A DNA stretch of 64,000 nt from Mariprofundus erugo (GCF_005818865.1 NZ_VBRY01000003.1:1-64000); one strand, 5' to 3'; counted from the stretch's first letter, positions 53,205 through 62,678 are shown. Notes: generated from the sequence alone by a model not told the origin. Program-made: numbers and translations.

Positions 53205-54157
53205 TGAGCCGATACGCATTGATTTCCATTCATCCGGAGCATGTATCCAACATACTTGCCGGTAATAAGGTGTTCGAATTTCGCAAGGTGATTCCGAGCA
53301 AGGATGTCTCTCACTTGGTTCTGTATTGCACCGCGCCGGTGAAAAAGATCGTTGCCGTTGCAGAAGTCGTCGATTGCTTGGTCGGCGCACCGTCACGCAT
53401 CTGGACTCAGACTTCTTACGGGTCAGGAATTTCGCGCCAATTCTTTCGTGACTATTTTTCAGGTCAGCGCAGCGCCAGTGCATTTGTACTTGGTAATGTC
53501 TATGAGATGACCACTCCGATGGAGCTAAGTGAGTTGACTGGCCAAAAAGTGCCGCCACAGTCATTTTATTATCTGGATGATGCCGATATGGAATTGATCT
53601 CTAAGAGACAATCACCGATTCCTGCAGTCTCTTCATCGATGCTCTTTGTTGGAGGCATTCACGGCGTTGGGAAAAGCACCATATGCCAGAAGGCATTTGG
53701 CCCCCTTGGCTATCAATGCGAAACTGCAAGCTCCTTGATCGCAGCCCATGGACGGAGAATTGAAAAAGAGAAACGTGTGAATGATGTCTCCGATAATCAA
53801 ACGGTATTGCTCCAACAACTGCAATCCGCCAAGGAACAGTATTGTCGATTGCTTCTTGATGGCCACTTCACTTTGATCAATAGCCAAGGCCAAATTGAGC
53901 CAATCGAAACGGCAGTGTTTGAGGCCATGAACCCTGGCCGACTGATTCTTATCAAAGGCGACACGGAAGAGATATCCAGACGCTTAGCTGCCAGAGACAA
54001 TAAAAAGTGGGATGCCTCCTTCCTGACAAAGTTCCAAAATGCAGAGGAAGGGCATGCACGATATGTGGCCGAGAAGATTCAAGTGCCTCTGCTGATTTTT
54101 GAAAACACCATTGGTTGTGCAAGACTCGCTAGGAAGGTTCATGGGAGACGAGGCTGA
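53204..54157 (+). CDS. ASCH domain-P-loop kinase fusion
   Basis: About 317 residues. The N-terminal 125 residues form an ASCH domain, a PUA-like fold for RNA or modified bases, with SIHPEHVSNILAGNKVFEFRK. The C-terminal part (about 145-317) is a P-loop kinase with Walker A GGIHGVGKST and an ILIKGDTEEISRRLAARD segment like a nucleotide-kinase lid. It might phosphorylate a nucleotide, RNA end or partner. The ATG at 53204 overlaps the previous stop (TAATG). Both proteins carry PUA-like folds, which suggests they form one functional pair. Confidence 0.7.
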   Translation: MSRYALISIHPEHVSNILAGNKVFEFRKVIPSKDVSHLVLYCTAPVKKIVAVAEVVDCLVGAPSRIWTQTSYGSGISRQFFRDYFSGQRSASAFVLGNVYEMTTPMELSELTGQKVPPQSFYYLDDADMELISKRQSPIPAVSSSMLFVGGIHGVGKSTICQKAFGPLGYQCETASSLIAAHGRRIEKEKRVNDVSDNQTVLLQQLQSAKEQYCRLLLDGHFTLINSQGQIEPIETAVFEAMNPGRLILIKGDTEEISRRLAARDNKKWDASFLTKFQNAEEGHARYVAEKIQVPLLIFENTIGCARLARKVHGRRG

Positions 54158-54286
54158 TGGCTTATTTCAACGAGGAAAAAACTATTGAGAAGATGGTGCT
54201 CGATATGCTTGGCGAAAGCTCTTTGGCACCGCTGTGGAAGAGTGATATAAACCCTAAGCTGGAGCTGCAAAGGGCTGGAGGTTTGG
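54157..54286 (+). pseudogene. Decayed 5' end of a second hsdR
   Basis: The ATG at 54157 overlaps the kinase-gene stop and opens MAYFNEEKTIEKMVLDMLGE, similar to the start of the intact hsdR at 57153 (MFNEENTVEQMVLDTLGG). A one-base loss then shifts the frame. In the shifted frame the sequence reads LFGTAVEE*YKP*AGAAKGWRF, matching hsdR residues MFGSTVAEGYKPYADETKGWRF with two stops. The fragment covers hsdR codons 1 to about 41 and ends where the SIR2 gene starts. Divergence from the intact copy suggests a paralogous hsdR, not a recent duplication. Confidence 0.85.
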
Positions 54287-55444
54287 ATGGGTTCGCCTGA
54301 CAACTTGGATACAATATTGGAAGCACCGTTTCATGAGGCGCTCGAAGCCTTAGATGCGTTAATGGCACAGAATGGAAAAGTATTCTTACTCGGAGCTGGT
54401 TGCAGTAAATGTGCAGGACTTCCATTGATGGAGGAGCTTACAGCTAAGGTATTGGGGCGTGATGGCCTCGATGTTGATACTTCGGATATCCTCAAGGGAA
54501 TTCAGAAAAGTTTCGCTGGTGCAAGCGGGCCCAATATAGAGGACTACCTGAGTGAAATCGTCGACTTGCTGGCTATTGCAGAAAGAAGAGCCGAACGAGG
54601 CGCGACGGATAAGCAAGTTTCCATCAACGGCAAGAAGTATTCGGGACAGCAATTAAGAGAGTCTGCTGAAAAAATCAAGCGCACTATTTCTGATATCATC
54701 GAGTGCGACGGCGATAAGATTGATGTGGCTGTTCATCGGGAATTTGTAAAAGCCGTTCATCGCCCAATGCGTCCAGGTAAATTAGACGCCCTTGCTTGCG
54801 TGGATTACCTTAGCCTCAACTACGACACGCTTCTTGAAGATGCACTTGCATTGGAAAGGGTTTCATTCTCAGATGGTCTAGAAGGAGGAGTCACTGGATG
54901 GTGGAACCCAGTGGTTTTTGATCGTGATGGGCTCTCATCACGGGTTTTTAAATTGCACGGCTCTATAAACTGGTGCGAGTTCAAAAACGACCCGCTTCCT
55001 CGCCGAGTCGCCGGCAATGTCAACGTACTAGATGAGGGCGACAAGAGAATTCTCATTTGGCCTGCGTCAACCAAGTACCGCGAAACACAGAGGGATCCCT
55101 ACGCTCAATTGGCTGAATATGGGAGAAAAGCATTACGAGCTGTTCCGGGTTCACAGAAAATTCTCATTACGTGTGGATATCGCTTTGGCGATTCTCACAT
55201 CAACCTTGAGATTGATCGTGCCTTACGTGAATCGGCTGGCCGCCTGACCGTTGTGGCGTTTACCTCTGATAATGATCCACAGGGCCAACTGAAAAAATGG
55301 CATGGCGACCCCTCTATTACCGAACAGGTACTTATTTTCGCAAATCGCGGGTTCTTTCACGGAAGCAATAAAACGTTATCCAATGACGATCTACTTTGGT
55401 GGAAATTTGAAAATCTTACTCGCCTGCTGGGGGGTGAAAGATGA
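54287..55444 (+). CDS. SIR2-like NAD-binding defence protein
   Basis: 385 residues with a SIR2 fold. The NAD-binding start is VFLLGAGCSKCAGLP, followed by the later motifs LSLNYDTLLEDAL and FKLHGSINW with the catalytic-type histidine. SIR2 proteins in defence systems deplete NAD+ when phage is sensed. The next gene is a HerA ATPase overlapping by four bases, and the SIR2-HerA pair is an established antiphage system. Its ribosome site TGGAGG (54276-54281) lies within the hsdR remnant. Confidence 0.88.
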   Translation: MGSPDNLDTILEAPFHEALEALDALMAQNGKVFLLGAGCSKCAGLPLMEELTAKVLGRDGLDVDTSDILKGIQKSFAGASGPNIEDYLSEIVDLLAIAERRAERGATDKQVSINGKKYSGQQLRESAEKIKRTISDIIECDGDKIDVAVHREFVKAVHRPMRPGKLDALACVDYLSLNYDTLLEDALALERVSFSDGLEGGVTGWWNPVVFDRDGLSSRVFKLHGSINWCEFKNDPLPRRVAGNVNVLDEGDKRILIWPASTKYRETQRDPYAQLAEYGRKALRAVPGSQKILITCGYRFGDSHINLEIDRALRESAGRLTVVAFTSDNDPQGQLKKWHGDPSITEQVLIFANRGFFHGSNKTLSNDDLLWWKFENLTRLLGGER

Positions 55445-57150
55445 GCATGTCGACTCGCAATCCCAATGAGCCAATTGAGAACCTAGCAATAGGTCGGATA
55501 ATCGAGGTTGATGGCTCTCGCCTTGTCGCCGAGCTGAATCCAACCCTTTCTGAACTTTCTCGGGTGTATGCAGGAGAGACCTATCCCATCGGGCAATTTG
55601 GCTCCATTATAAGAATTCACTTCGGACGACGACTTGTCTACGCATTGGTTGGCCGACTTAGGATGAAGTCCGAATTTCAGGCAGAACGGGGATTGATACC
55701 AGCGTCATCCTCTGATGAAAGAATTGTCGAAGCTGACCTATTCGGCGAAGGCGAATGGGTTCATGGGGCATCCGGCGAATGGGAACTTCGCTTTGAACGC
55801 GGGGTTTCAACTTATCCACTTCCGCAGCAAACCGTTTACCTGACCCCGAAAGCTGAGTTGCGGTTTATTTATGGCAAAGCAAAAGGTGCCGTCGTTCAGC
55901 TTGGGCAGCATGTCGGCTCCGGAGGGACGCCCTGCCTTGCGGATTTGAATGAACTGCTCGGTAAACACACAGCCGTTCTTGGCTCAACAGGTGCAGGTAA
56001 GTCGGGTACGGTTGCCGCCATCATCCACAGTATCCTTGAGAGAGGCGACAAAAACTCATACGAGAAATGGAAACCTAGAATAATAATTCTCGATCCTCAT
56101 GGCGAATACGGAACTGCTTTTGCGGATCACACAAAACTTTCCTCTGATGACGGAACATTAACCCTTCCATATTGGCTCTTGAACTTTCAAGAGACGGTTG
56201 CCTTGTTGATTGGAAAGACTGAATTTGTTGCTACCTCTCAAGCCAATATCGTCAAGAGCGCCCTTATGGCTGCCCGTGAAGAGGGAGCGCAACAACTTGG
56301 TCTCGATGCCAATAGCATTACTGTTGACTCGCCTGTTCCATATAAACTGTCGACACTCAAAGCAAAAATCGACGCGGACAAACCCCCACAGGCCAGCAAG
56401 CAGGACTCTCATAACTCGATTCTTCAAAAGCTCGAAGTTTTGATGACCGATGCCAGACTCCGATTCATGATGGCGGAATGGAATGATGGCGGTAACGATC
56501 CATTCCCTGAAGTCATCAAGCAACTCACGGGGGACGGTCCTCAGCCACGCATTGTAGATCTGTCTGGCGTCCCCAACGAAGTCGCAGGTGTATCGAGTGC
56601 GGTTATTGCTCGCACCCTGTTCAATTTAAAGATATGGCAGACCCAGTTAGAGAGAGAATCTGATCCGATCCTTTTGGTTTGCGAGGAAGCTCATCGCTAC
56701 GTTCCGAATCGGGGCGAAGCGCAGTATGAGGCCGCTCAAGAAGCAATTAGGCGCATCGCTAAGGAAGGACGAAAATATGGCGTGGGACTCTTGTTGGTAT
56801 CGCAGCGCCCGAGCGAAGTTGAGGCAACTGTTCTTTCGCAATGTAATAGCTGGATTGTTCTGAGAATTACCAATGACGCTGACAGGGAGCATGTGCGATC
56901 CATACTGCCAGATTCGATGTCCGGTCTGACGAAGATGCTATCTGGCCTACGTAGGCAGGAGGCGATCTTTGTTGGACAAGCGGCAATGCTTCCTTCGCGC
57001 ATTCTCATCAGGGATTTGAAACCTGAACAGCTACCGAAATCAAATGACATCGATTTCGACAAGGGCTGGCAAAACGATGCAAGTCCCGACACTCAGACCC
57101 AAGATGTGGTTAATCGCTGGAGGTATCAGCGTCGCGGTCCGGTTGAATAA
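55441..57150 (+). CDS. herA: HerA-type ATPase of the SIR2-HerA pair
   Basis: 569 residues, a HerA/FtsK-family ATPase with an N-terminal HAS-barrel (about 10-130). Walker A is GSTGAGKSGT, Walker B is ILLVCEEAHRY, and an arginine-rich segment follows (GVGLLLVSQRPSEV). HerA proteins form hexamers that pump or sense DNA; with SIR2 they assemble into a large complex active against phage. It overlaps SIR2 by four bases and ends two bases before hsdR. Confidence 0.92.
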   Translation: MSMSTRNPNEPIENLAIGRIIEVDGSRLVAELNPTLSELSRVYAGETYPIGQFGSIIRIHFGRRLVYALVGRLRMKSEFQAERGLIPASSSDERIVEADLFGEGEWVHGASGEWELRFERGVSTYPLPQQTVYLTPKAELRFIYGKAKGAVVQLGQHVGSGGTPCLADLNELLGKHTAVLGSTGAGKSGTVAAIIHSILERGDKNSYEKWKPRIIILDPHGEYGTAFADHTKLSSDDGTLTLPYWLLNFQETVALLIGKTEFVATSQANIVKSALMAAREEGAQQLGLDANSITVDSPVPYKLSTLKAKIDADKPPQASKQDSHNSILQKLEVLMTDARLRFMMAEWNDGGNDPFPEVIKQLTGDGPQPRIVDLSGVPNEVAGVSSAVIARTLFNLKIWQTQLERESDPILLVCEEAHRYVPNRGEAQYEAAQEAIRRIAKEGRKYGVGLLLVSQRPSEVEATVLSQCNSWIVLRITNDADREHVRSILPDSMSGLTKMLSGLRRQEAIFVGQAAMLPSRILIRDLKPEQLPKSNDIDFDKGWQNDASPDTQTQDVVNRWRYQRRGPVE

Positions 57151-57152
57151 CT

Positions 57153-60104
57153 ATGTTTAACGAGGAAAACACAGTTGAACAGATGGTTCTCGATACGCTG
57201 GGTGGAAGGATGTTCGGCAGCACGGTGGCCGAAGGGTATAAGCCTTATGCCGATGAGACCAAGGGCTGGCGCTTTGTGCCGGCAGAAGAGCTTCCTCGCC
57301 AGCATTCCGATGTGCTCGTTGAAACCCAGGTGCGCGATGCCCTGATTCGGTTGAACCCTGAAATACAGGCCCAGCCTGATCGGGCGGATGAAGTGCTGTA
57401 CCGCCTTCGTACCATTCCTTTGGCCGTGCAGAGCGAAGGCCTGGTGCGTGCCAATGAGTTGTTTGCGGAATGGATGCGTGGCGAGAAGTCCATGCCATTT
57501 GGTGAGAATGGCGAGCATACCCAGGTCCGGCTGATCGATTTCGACGATCTCAACAACAACGATTATGTCGTTACCAATCAGTGGGTCTATCCGGTCAAGG
57601 AAGGTGGCCGCCGTTTCGATATCGTGTTGCTTGTGAACGGTATTCCGGTGGTAATCGGTGAGGCCAAGACTCCTGTACGGCCGGCGGTCACCTGGGTTGA
57701 TGGGGCCAGCGACATCCACAATGGCTATGAGCAGAGCGTGCCGCAGATGTTTGTGCCGAATGTCTTCTCATTCGCGACCGAAGGGAAATGTTATCGCTAC
57801 GGCTCTATTCGTATGCCTATCGATATCTGGGGCCCATGGCATGAGCGGGATAATAAGTCCGAAGGCACGATGCTCGATGTGAAGCGCTCTGTGCAGAGTA
57901 TGCTCAAGCCCGAGGTGATTCTCGATATCCTGCAGAACTTCACCCTGTTCGCGACGGACAAAAAGCATCGCCGCATTAAGATCATTTGCCGCTATCAGCA
58001 GTATGAGGCAGCGAACCTGATGATTGAGCGCGTCCTGCTTGGCCGCACCAAGAAGGGCCTGATTTGGCATTTCCAGGGCTCTGGTAAGTCGCTGTTGATG
58101 GTGTTCGCTTCGCAGAAGCTGCGCATGCATCCAAAGCTCAAAAACCCGACTGTGATGATTGTGGTGGATCGTATCGACCTGGATACCCAGGTCACCGCGA
58201 CCTTCAATGCTGCCGATGTGCCGAACATGATCGGCATCAATAACCGGCAGGAGCTGCAGGGCATGCTCGCGGCCGATTCCCGCAAGATCATCATTACCAC
58301 CATCCATAAGTTTGCCGAGGCGGATAGCTGCCTGAATGAGCGATCCAATATCATTGTGATGGTGGATGAAGCGCATCGTACTCAGGAAGGCGATCTTGGC
58401 CGCAAGATGCGTGAAGCGCTGCCAAATGCGTTTCTGTTTGGTCTGACCGGTACGCCGATCAACAAGCGCGACCGCAATACCTTCTGGGCCTTCGGTGCCG
58501 AGGAAGATGAACAGGGCTATATGAGCCGCTACTCCTTCCAGGACTCGATTCGGGACAAGGCAACACTGCCTCTCCATTTTGAGGCGGTGGATGTGAAGCT
58601 GCATCTCAACAAGGATGCAATCGATGAGGCCTATGCCCAGATCACCGATCAGCTCAATGAAGAGGATCAGGATGAACTGGCCAAGCGTGCGGCCAAGATG
58701 GCGGTGCTGATCAAGGCTCCGGCCAGAGTCGACGCAATATGCCGGCATATTGCTGATCACTATGACCAGAAGGTCGCACCAAACGGATTCAAGGCCCAGA
58801 TCGTTACCTTCGATCGCCAGTGCTGCGTGCTCTACAAACGTGCTCTTGATGAGATTGTAGGCCCAGAGGCCAGTGCCATCGTCATGCACACTTCTGGTGG
58901 CAAAGGCGACGAGTTCGCCGAGTGGAAAATCTCCAAAGAGGATGAAGAGAAGCTGCTGGATCGATTCCGGGCCCCCAACGATCCGCTGAAGTTCATCATC
59001 GTGACATCCAAACTGCTCACCGGATTTGATGCGCCGATTCTGCAGGCCATGTATCTCGATAAGCCGATGCGCGACCATAACCTGTTGCAGGCGATCACGA
59101 GAACGAACCGAGTCTATCCGGGTAAAACACACGGCTTGATTGTCGATTACCTGGGCATCTTCGATGATGTGGCCAATGCACTCGACTTCGATGAGAAGGC
59201 AGTGCAACAGGTCATCACCAACTTGGATGACCTCAAAAAAGAGCTGCCGGTACTGATGACCAAGTGCCTGGCCTTCTTCCCAAATGTGGACCGCACCGTC
59301 GGCGGCTATGAAGGATTGATTGCGGCACAGGACTGTCTGCCGGACAACGATACCCGAGATCGTCTGGCAGCAGAGTTCTCAGCCCTTACAAGGCTCTGGG
59401 AAGCTCTGTCGCCTGATCCGTGTCTGAAGTCCTACGAAAAGGACTATCGCTGGCTGTCGCAGGTTTATGAATCGGTGAAACCGCCGAGTGGCAACGGCAA
59501 GCTCCTGTGGCATGCACTTGGTGCCAAGACCATTGAGCTGGTGCATGAGAATGTGCATGTAGAGCCAGTGAGGGATGATCTGGAAACCCTGGTGCTGGAT
59601 GCCGAGATTCTGGAAGAGCTGCTGCAATCCAACCCTGACAAGAAATCCAAAGAGGTTGAGATCAAGATCATTGCCCGTTTGCGCAAACATCAGGGCAATC
59701 CTCAGTTCGTTGCACTTGGCGAGCGTCTGGAGAAGCTCAAAGAGCGTCATGAGCAAGGGTTGCTGCATAGTATCGATTTTCTCAAAGAGCTTCTGACTTT
59801 GGCTAAAGAGGTGGTGGAGGCAGAGCAGCAGACCGATCCTGTCGATGAGCAGGCGAATGCCAAGGCTGCGTTGACCGAACTATTCAGCGAGGTCAAAGGC
59901 AAGGAGACACCGGTTGTTGTCGAACGGATCGTCAATGACATTGATGAGATCGTTCGCCTGGTCCGCTTCCCCGGCTGGCAAAGTACCAAGGCCGGCGAGC
60001 GCGAAGTGCAGAAGGCTTTGCGCAAGGTCATCTACGTGAAGTACCAGATCAAAGACCAGGACCTCTTTGACCGGGCATACAACTACATCAAGCAGTATTA
60101 CTAG
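57153..60104 (+). CDS. hsdR: Type I restriction endonuclease subunit
   Basis: HsdR, 983 residues, full length. The N-terminal endonuclease has the D...ExK pattern in FDIVLLVNGIPVVIGEAKTP. The translocase motor has Walker A FQGSGKSLLMVF, the DEAH box MVDEAHRTQEGDLG and the helicase motif LFGLTGTPI. The C-terminal helical part contacts HsdM. It cuts DNA away from the recognition site after translocation. It begins two bases after HerA rather than near hsdS, separated by the inserted genes. Its ribosome site is weak. Confidence 0.96.
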   Translation: MFNEENTVEQMVLDTLGGRMFGSTVAEGYKPYADETKGWRFVPAEELPRQHSDVLVETQVRDALIRLNPEIQAQPDRADEVLYRLRTIPLAVQSEGLVRANELFAEWMRGEKSMPFGENGEHTQVRLIDFDDLNNNDYVVTNQWVYPVKEGGRRFDIVLLVNGIPVVIGEAKTPVRPAVTWVDGASDIHNGYEQSVPQMFVPNVFSFATEGKCYRYGSIRMPIDIWGPWHERDNKSEGTMLDVKRSVQSMLKPEVILDILQNFTLFATDKKHRRIKIICRYQQYEAANLMIERVLLGRTKKGLIWHFQGSGKSLLMVFASQKLRMHPKLKNPTVMIVVDRIDLDTQVTATFNAADVPNMIGINNRQELQGMLAADSRKIIITTIHKFAEADSCLNERSNIIVMVDEAHRTQEGDLGRKMREALPNAFLFGLTGTPINKRDRNTFWAFGAEEDEQGYMSRYSFQDSIRDKATLPLHFEAVDVKLHLNKDAIDEAYAQITDQLNEEDQDELAKRAAKMAVLIKAPARVDAICRHIADHYDQKVAPNGFKAQIVTFDRQCCVLYKRALDEIVGPEASAIVMHTSGGKGDEFAEWKISKEDEEKLLDRFRAPNDPLKFIIVTSKLLTGFDAPILQAMYLDKPMRDHNLLQAITRTNRVYPGKTHGLIVDYLGIFDDVANALDFDEKAVQQVITNLDDLKKELPVLMTKCLAFFPNVDRTVGGYEGLIAAQDCLPDNDTRDRLAAEFSALTRLWEALSPDPCLKSYEKDYRWLSQVYESVKPPSGNGKLLWHALGAKTIELVHENVHVEPVRDDLETLVLDAEILEELLQSNPDKKSKEVEIKIIARLRKHQGNPQFVALGERLEKLKERHEQGLLHSIDFLKELLTLAKEVVEAEQQTDPVDEQANAKAALTELFSEVKGKETPVVVERIVNDIDEIVRLVRFPGWQSTKAGEREVQKALRKVIYVKYQIKDQDLFDRAYNYIKQYY

Positions 60105-60110
60105 TCCGCA

Positions 60111-60130
60111 TGACTCATGGGCGCATGAGT
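60111..60130. terminator. Hairpin after hsdR
   Basis: GACTCATG-GGCG-CATGAGTC is a perfect 8-bp stem just past the hsdR stop, at the right edge of the island. There is no T-run, so termination there is uncertain. Confidence 0.35.
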
Positions 60131-60222
60131 CGGAGTTCTGAGTGCGTCAGGCGCTATTGGCATTTTGCGAGTATGTGCATAGCCATTGCCCCGAGCCAGG
60201 AGCGTCAGGTGTCTCAATGAGA

Positions 60223-61167
60223 TCAGGAAATCAGTTGCAGCCAGAGTGGCAGCGTGACCAGGGAGAGCAGCGTGGTCAATGTGACGGCTTCTGCATAGAG
60301 GGCGACATCGAGCTTGAAGCGGTCGCAGATGACGAGGCCAAGGACCATGGTTGGCATGGCCGCCTCAATAACGACCGGGGCCATGAATTTTTCCGGCATA
60401 CCGACACCGATGGCGCTGCTCCATGCAATCAGCGGCATGATCAGCAACTGGATGATGACCACGGGCAGCAGGACGGGAATGCGCGGTAGCCAGCCGGATT
60501 GCCAGCGCAGTGCCATGCCAACGGATAGCAGCATCAGCGGAACGACGGCGGCCCCCAGTGTGGTCAGTGCTTTATCCAGCCATGCAGGCATGGGGATGGA
60601 AAATGCGCTTAGCAGCAGGCCTGCTATAGCGGCCCAGATCGCCGGTACCTGAAACAGACTGAGCAGCGGATGCATACCCTCGCCCTGCTTGCCGTAGTGG
60701 CGAGCCAGTACAATACCGACAGTGAACAGAATCGGGGTGCTGGCGAGCAGATCGAAGTGGATGGCAACCACCTGGGCCCATGTGCCGAAGGTCTGGCTCA
60801 GTACAGGCAATCCCAGATATGAAAAGTTGCCGAATGCACATGCCAGCAACAGTGCCCCGATGGCTTTCTGTTCATTGCCCGGCATAAAGGTGCGTATCAG
60901 CTTGCCGTTGCCATAGAGAAGAAATGCCACCAGCAGGGACAGCAGCACCGAGAGGGCCGCGACAACCGGTGTGCGCAGCGTGTTCAGGTCGATGGGGAAC
61001 TGCCACAGCACATGGATGACCAGTGCAGGCAGGAATACATGGTAGACGCCCTGGGCCAGCTGTGAGCGCATGACGTCTGCAGACTTCATGCCGAGCGTCA
61101 GACGCCAGACGATGCCGGCGAGGATAATGGCGGCCATGCCGAGGAGTACGTTCAACATTGCGGCCAT
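60223..61167 (-). CDS. Auxin efflux carrier (AEC) family transporter
   Basis: 314 residues with about ten membrane helices, matching the AEC family. Characteristic segments are LPALVIHVLW near the N-terminus, ACAFGNFSYLGLPVL in the middle and VIEAAMPTMVLGLVI near the C-terminus, where conserved prolines break the helices. Bacterial members export organic acids or similar compounds, but the substrate here is unknown. It lies on the opposite strand to hsdR and converges with it. The 118-bp gap holds only a hairpin. Confidence 0.9.
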   Translation of the reverse strand: MAAMLNVLLGMAAIILAGIVWRLTLGMKSADVMRSQLAQGVYHVFLPALVIHVLWQFPIDLNTLRTPVVAALSVLLSLLVAFLLYGNGKLIRTFMPGNEQKAIGALLLACAFGNFSYLGLPVLSQTFGTWAQVVAIHFDLLASTPILFTVGIVLARHYGKQGEGMHPLLSLFQVPAIWAAIAGLLLSAFSIPMPAWLDKALTTLGAAVVPLMLLSVGMALRWQSGWLPRIPVLLPVVIIQLLIMPLIAWSSAIGVGMPEKFMAPVVIEAAMPTMVLGLVICDRFKLDVALYAEAVTLTTLLSLVTLPLWLQLIS

Positions 61168-61234
61168 GCTACAGCGGCAGGATCGTCATCTCTATGGTGT
61201 GCGACCCTTGCAAAATCAGGGGTGATAGCAGCTT

Positions 61235-61678
61235 TTAGGAGCGAACCCGATAGTTGCGCTGCAGCTCGCGTTTGACATCGCGTTCTTTGGTGGCAGCACG
61301 TTTATCGTGCATCTTCTTACCGCGGGCAAGGCCGATTTCCAGCTTGGCATAGCCGCGCGCATTGAAGTAGAGCTTCAGTGGTACAAGGGTGAGCCCCTTC
61401 TCCTTGAGTTTGCCGACAAGGCGTGCAGCCTCTTTTTTGTTAAGCAGCAGCTCTCTTGTGCGGGTCGGATCCGGATTATTCATGCTGGCCGGCTTGTAAG
61501 GGCTGACATGGCAGCCAAGCAGAAGAATCCGGTCGTTGCGGATGATGCAGTGGGCTTCTGCAAGGTTGGCCTGACCCAGACGAATCGATTTCACCTCCGG
61601 GCCGCACAGGATCATGCCTGCCTCAAGGGTTTCGAGAATATGATATTCGTACCGTGCCCGGCGATTCACAATAGCCAT
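61235..61678 (-). CDS. smpB: SsrA-binding protein
   Basis: SmpB, 147 residues, which binds tmRNA and helps it rescue stalled ribosomes. Conserved parts include YHILETLEAGMILCGPEVKSI, the loop GLTLVPLKLYFNARGYAKLEIGLARGK and the basic C-terminal tail KKMHDKRAATKERD. Two RBS-less neighbours flank it; tmRNA was not found in the window. It sits between the AEC transporter and the SH3 protein on the minus strand. Confidence 0.97.
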   Translation of the reverse strand: MAIVNRRARYEYHILETLEAGMILCGPEVKSIRLGQANLAEAHCIIRNDRILLLGCHVSPYKPASMNNPDPTRTRELLLNKKEAARLVGKLKEKGLTLVPLKLYFNARGYAKLEIGLARGKKMHDKRAATKERDVKRELQRNYRVRS

Positions 61679-61743
61679 GCGGCGGATGATAGTCCGAATT
61701 GGACGCCTGACCAGCGAATTTGATGATCAGGCGCTGTTTGCTG

Positions 61744-62370
61744 TCAGTAGCCGCCCCACTGTTTGCGGCGTACTCTCATGCGGGGGAGAATCAGGCCGAG
61801 TATGATGCCGAGCAGGATGGCTCCGCCGCCGAGCAGGAACCAGCGCTGCTGGGCGCCGTTGCGGATATCCCGGGTTTGCTGCTGCAGGGTTTCCAGCTCC
61901 TGTCGGGTTGATTCGGCACTGCTTTTAAGGGCTCTGTTCTCCTCGGCCATCTGTACGGCATTGGCTGCCGTGCTGCGGATATGTTCCAGCTCCTTTTCCA
62001 GCTTGCTATTGGTTGCCTTGAGCTCTTCCAGCTCGCTTTCAACCGATTTTTTCTGTGCCTTGAGTTCATTGAGTTTGGCCAGCTCAAGCTCGGCATGAAT
62101 CAAGCGGTCGCGAGCGGCCGGTGTTTTCATCAGATAGCGGCTGAGCATCCACCCCTCTTTGCCCGATTGGGTACGCACCAGCGTGTAGCCGGTATCGGAT
62201 TGCTCAAGCGCTTCTACTGCCATGCCGCTAGGCAGCATGGCGATGATTTTGTGTGATGTGCTTTGGCCTGCGCGCATGGGCAGGGTGGCCTGGTCGACCA
62301 CATAGCGGGTCTCTGCCTGGGCATACGGGATGCAGGCAAGCAGGGTGATGATGGCAAGTATAAATCTCAT
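61744..62370 (-). CDS. SH3-domain membrane protein (TIGR04211/YgiM type)
   Basis: 208 residues with a signal peptide (cleavage after YAQAETR), a bacterial SH3 domain (about 20-85, with VDQATLPMRAGQSTSHKI), a long coiled coil (about 88-170) and a C-terminal membrane helix (FLLGGGAILLGIILGLIL). It would sit in the periplasm, tied to the inner membrane. SH3 domains of this type often bind peptidoglycan or related ligands. It is transcribed away from the OmpA-like gene, across a 308-bp intergenic region. Confidence 0.85.
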   Translation of the reverse strand: MRFILAIITLLACIPYAQAETRYVVDQATLPMRAGQSTSHKIIAMLPSGMAVEALEQSDTGYTLVRTQSGKEGWMLSRYLMKTPAARDRLIHAELELAKLNELKAQKKSVESELEELKATNSKLEKELEHIRSTAANAVQMAEENRALKSSAESTRQELETLQQQTRDIRNGAQQRWFLLGGGAILLGIILGLILPRMRVRRKQWGGY

Positions 62371-62615
62371 GATGATCTCCAGGTCCGTCGATGGCCGCTT
62401 GGGCGGCGGGCTCGGCTTTGTACGGCAGTGCTGCCGGCAGGTGTGTATTGCCAGGGCAGTACAACATATGACGCGGATGCAATATATTGACGGCGCGCAA
62501 GTATTCAGGCAGAGCTGCCATATGGCAAAGCATATTCACCGCGATATGGTCGCCGGATGCTGTGACATTTGTCATAATACTCAGGAAAAACAATGGTTAA
62601 GTTTAAAGAAATCGC

Positions 62616-62644
62616 TTGCTGAACCATCTGTGCTTATCTAAAAT
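62616..62644 (+). promoter_or_regulatory. Sigma-70 promoter for the OmpA-family gene
   Basis: TTGCTG (62616-62621) and TAAAAT (62639-62644) are spaced by 17 bp, near consensus. The intergenic region 62371-62678 holds no gene; besides this promoter it must carry the start of the divergent SH3 gene. Confidence 0.75.
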
Positions 62645-62678
62645 TCAGCAATCGGGGAACCTCAGGGAGTTTTTATTC

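Noticed and set aside
44400-60130. Prophage or integrative element carrying the restriction island
   Set aside because: No integrase, transposase, phage structural gene or flanking attachment repeat was found; the island abuts ordinary genes.
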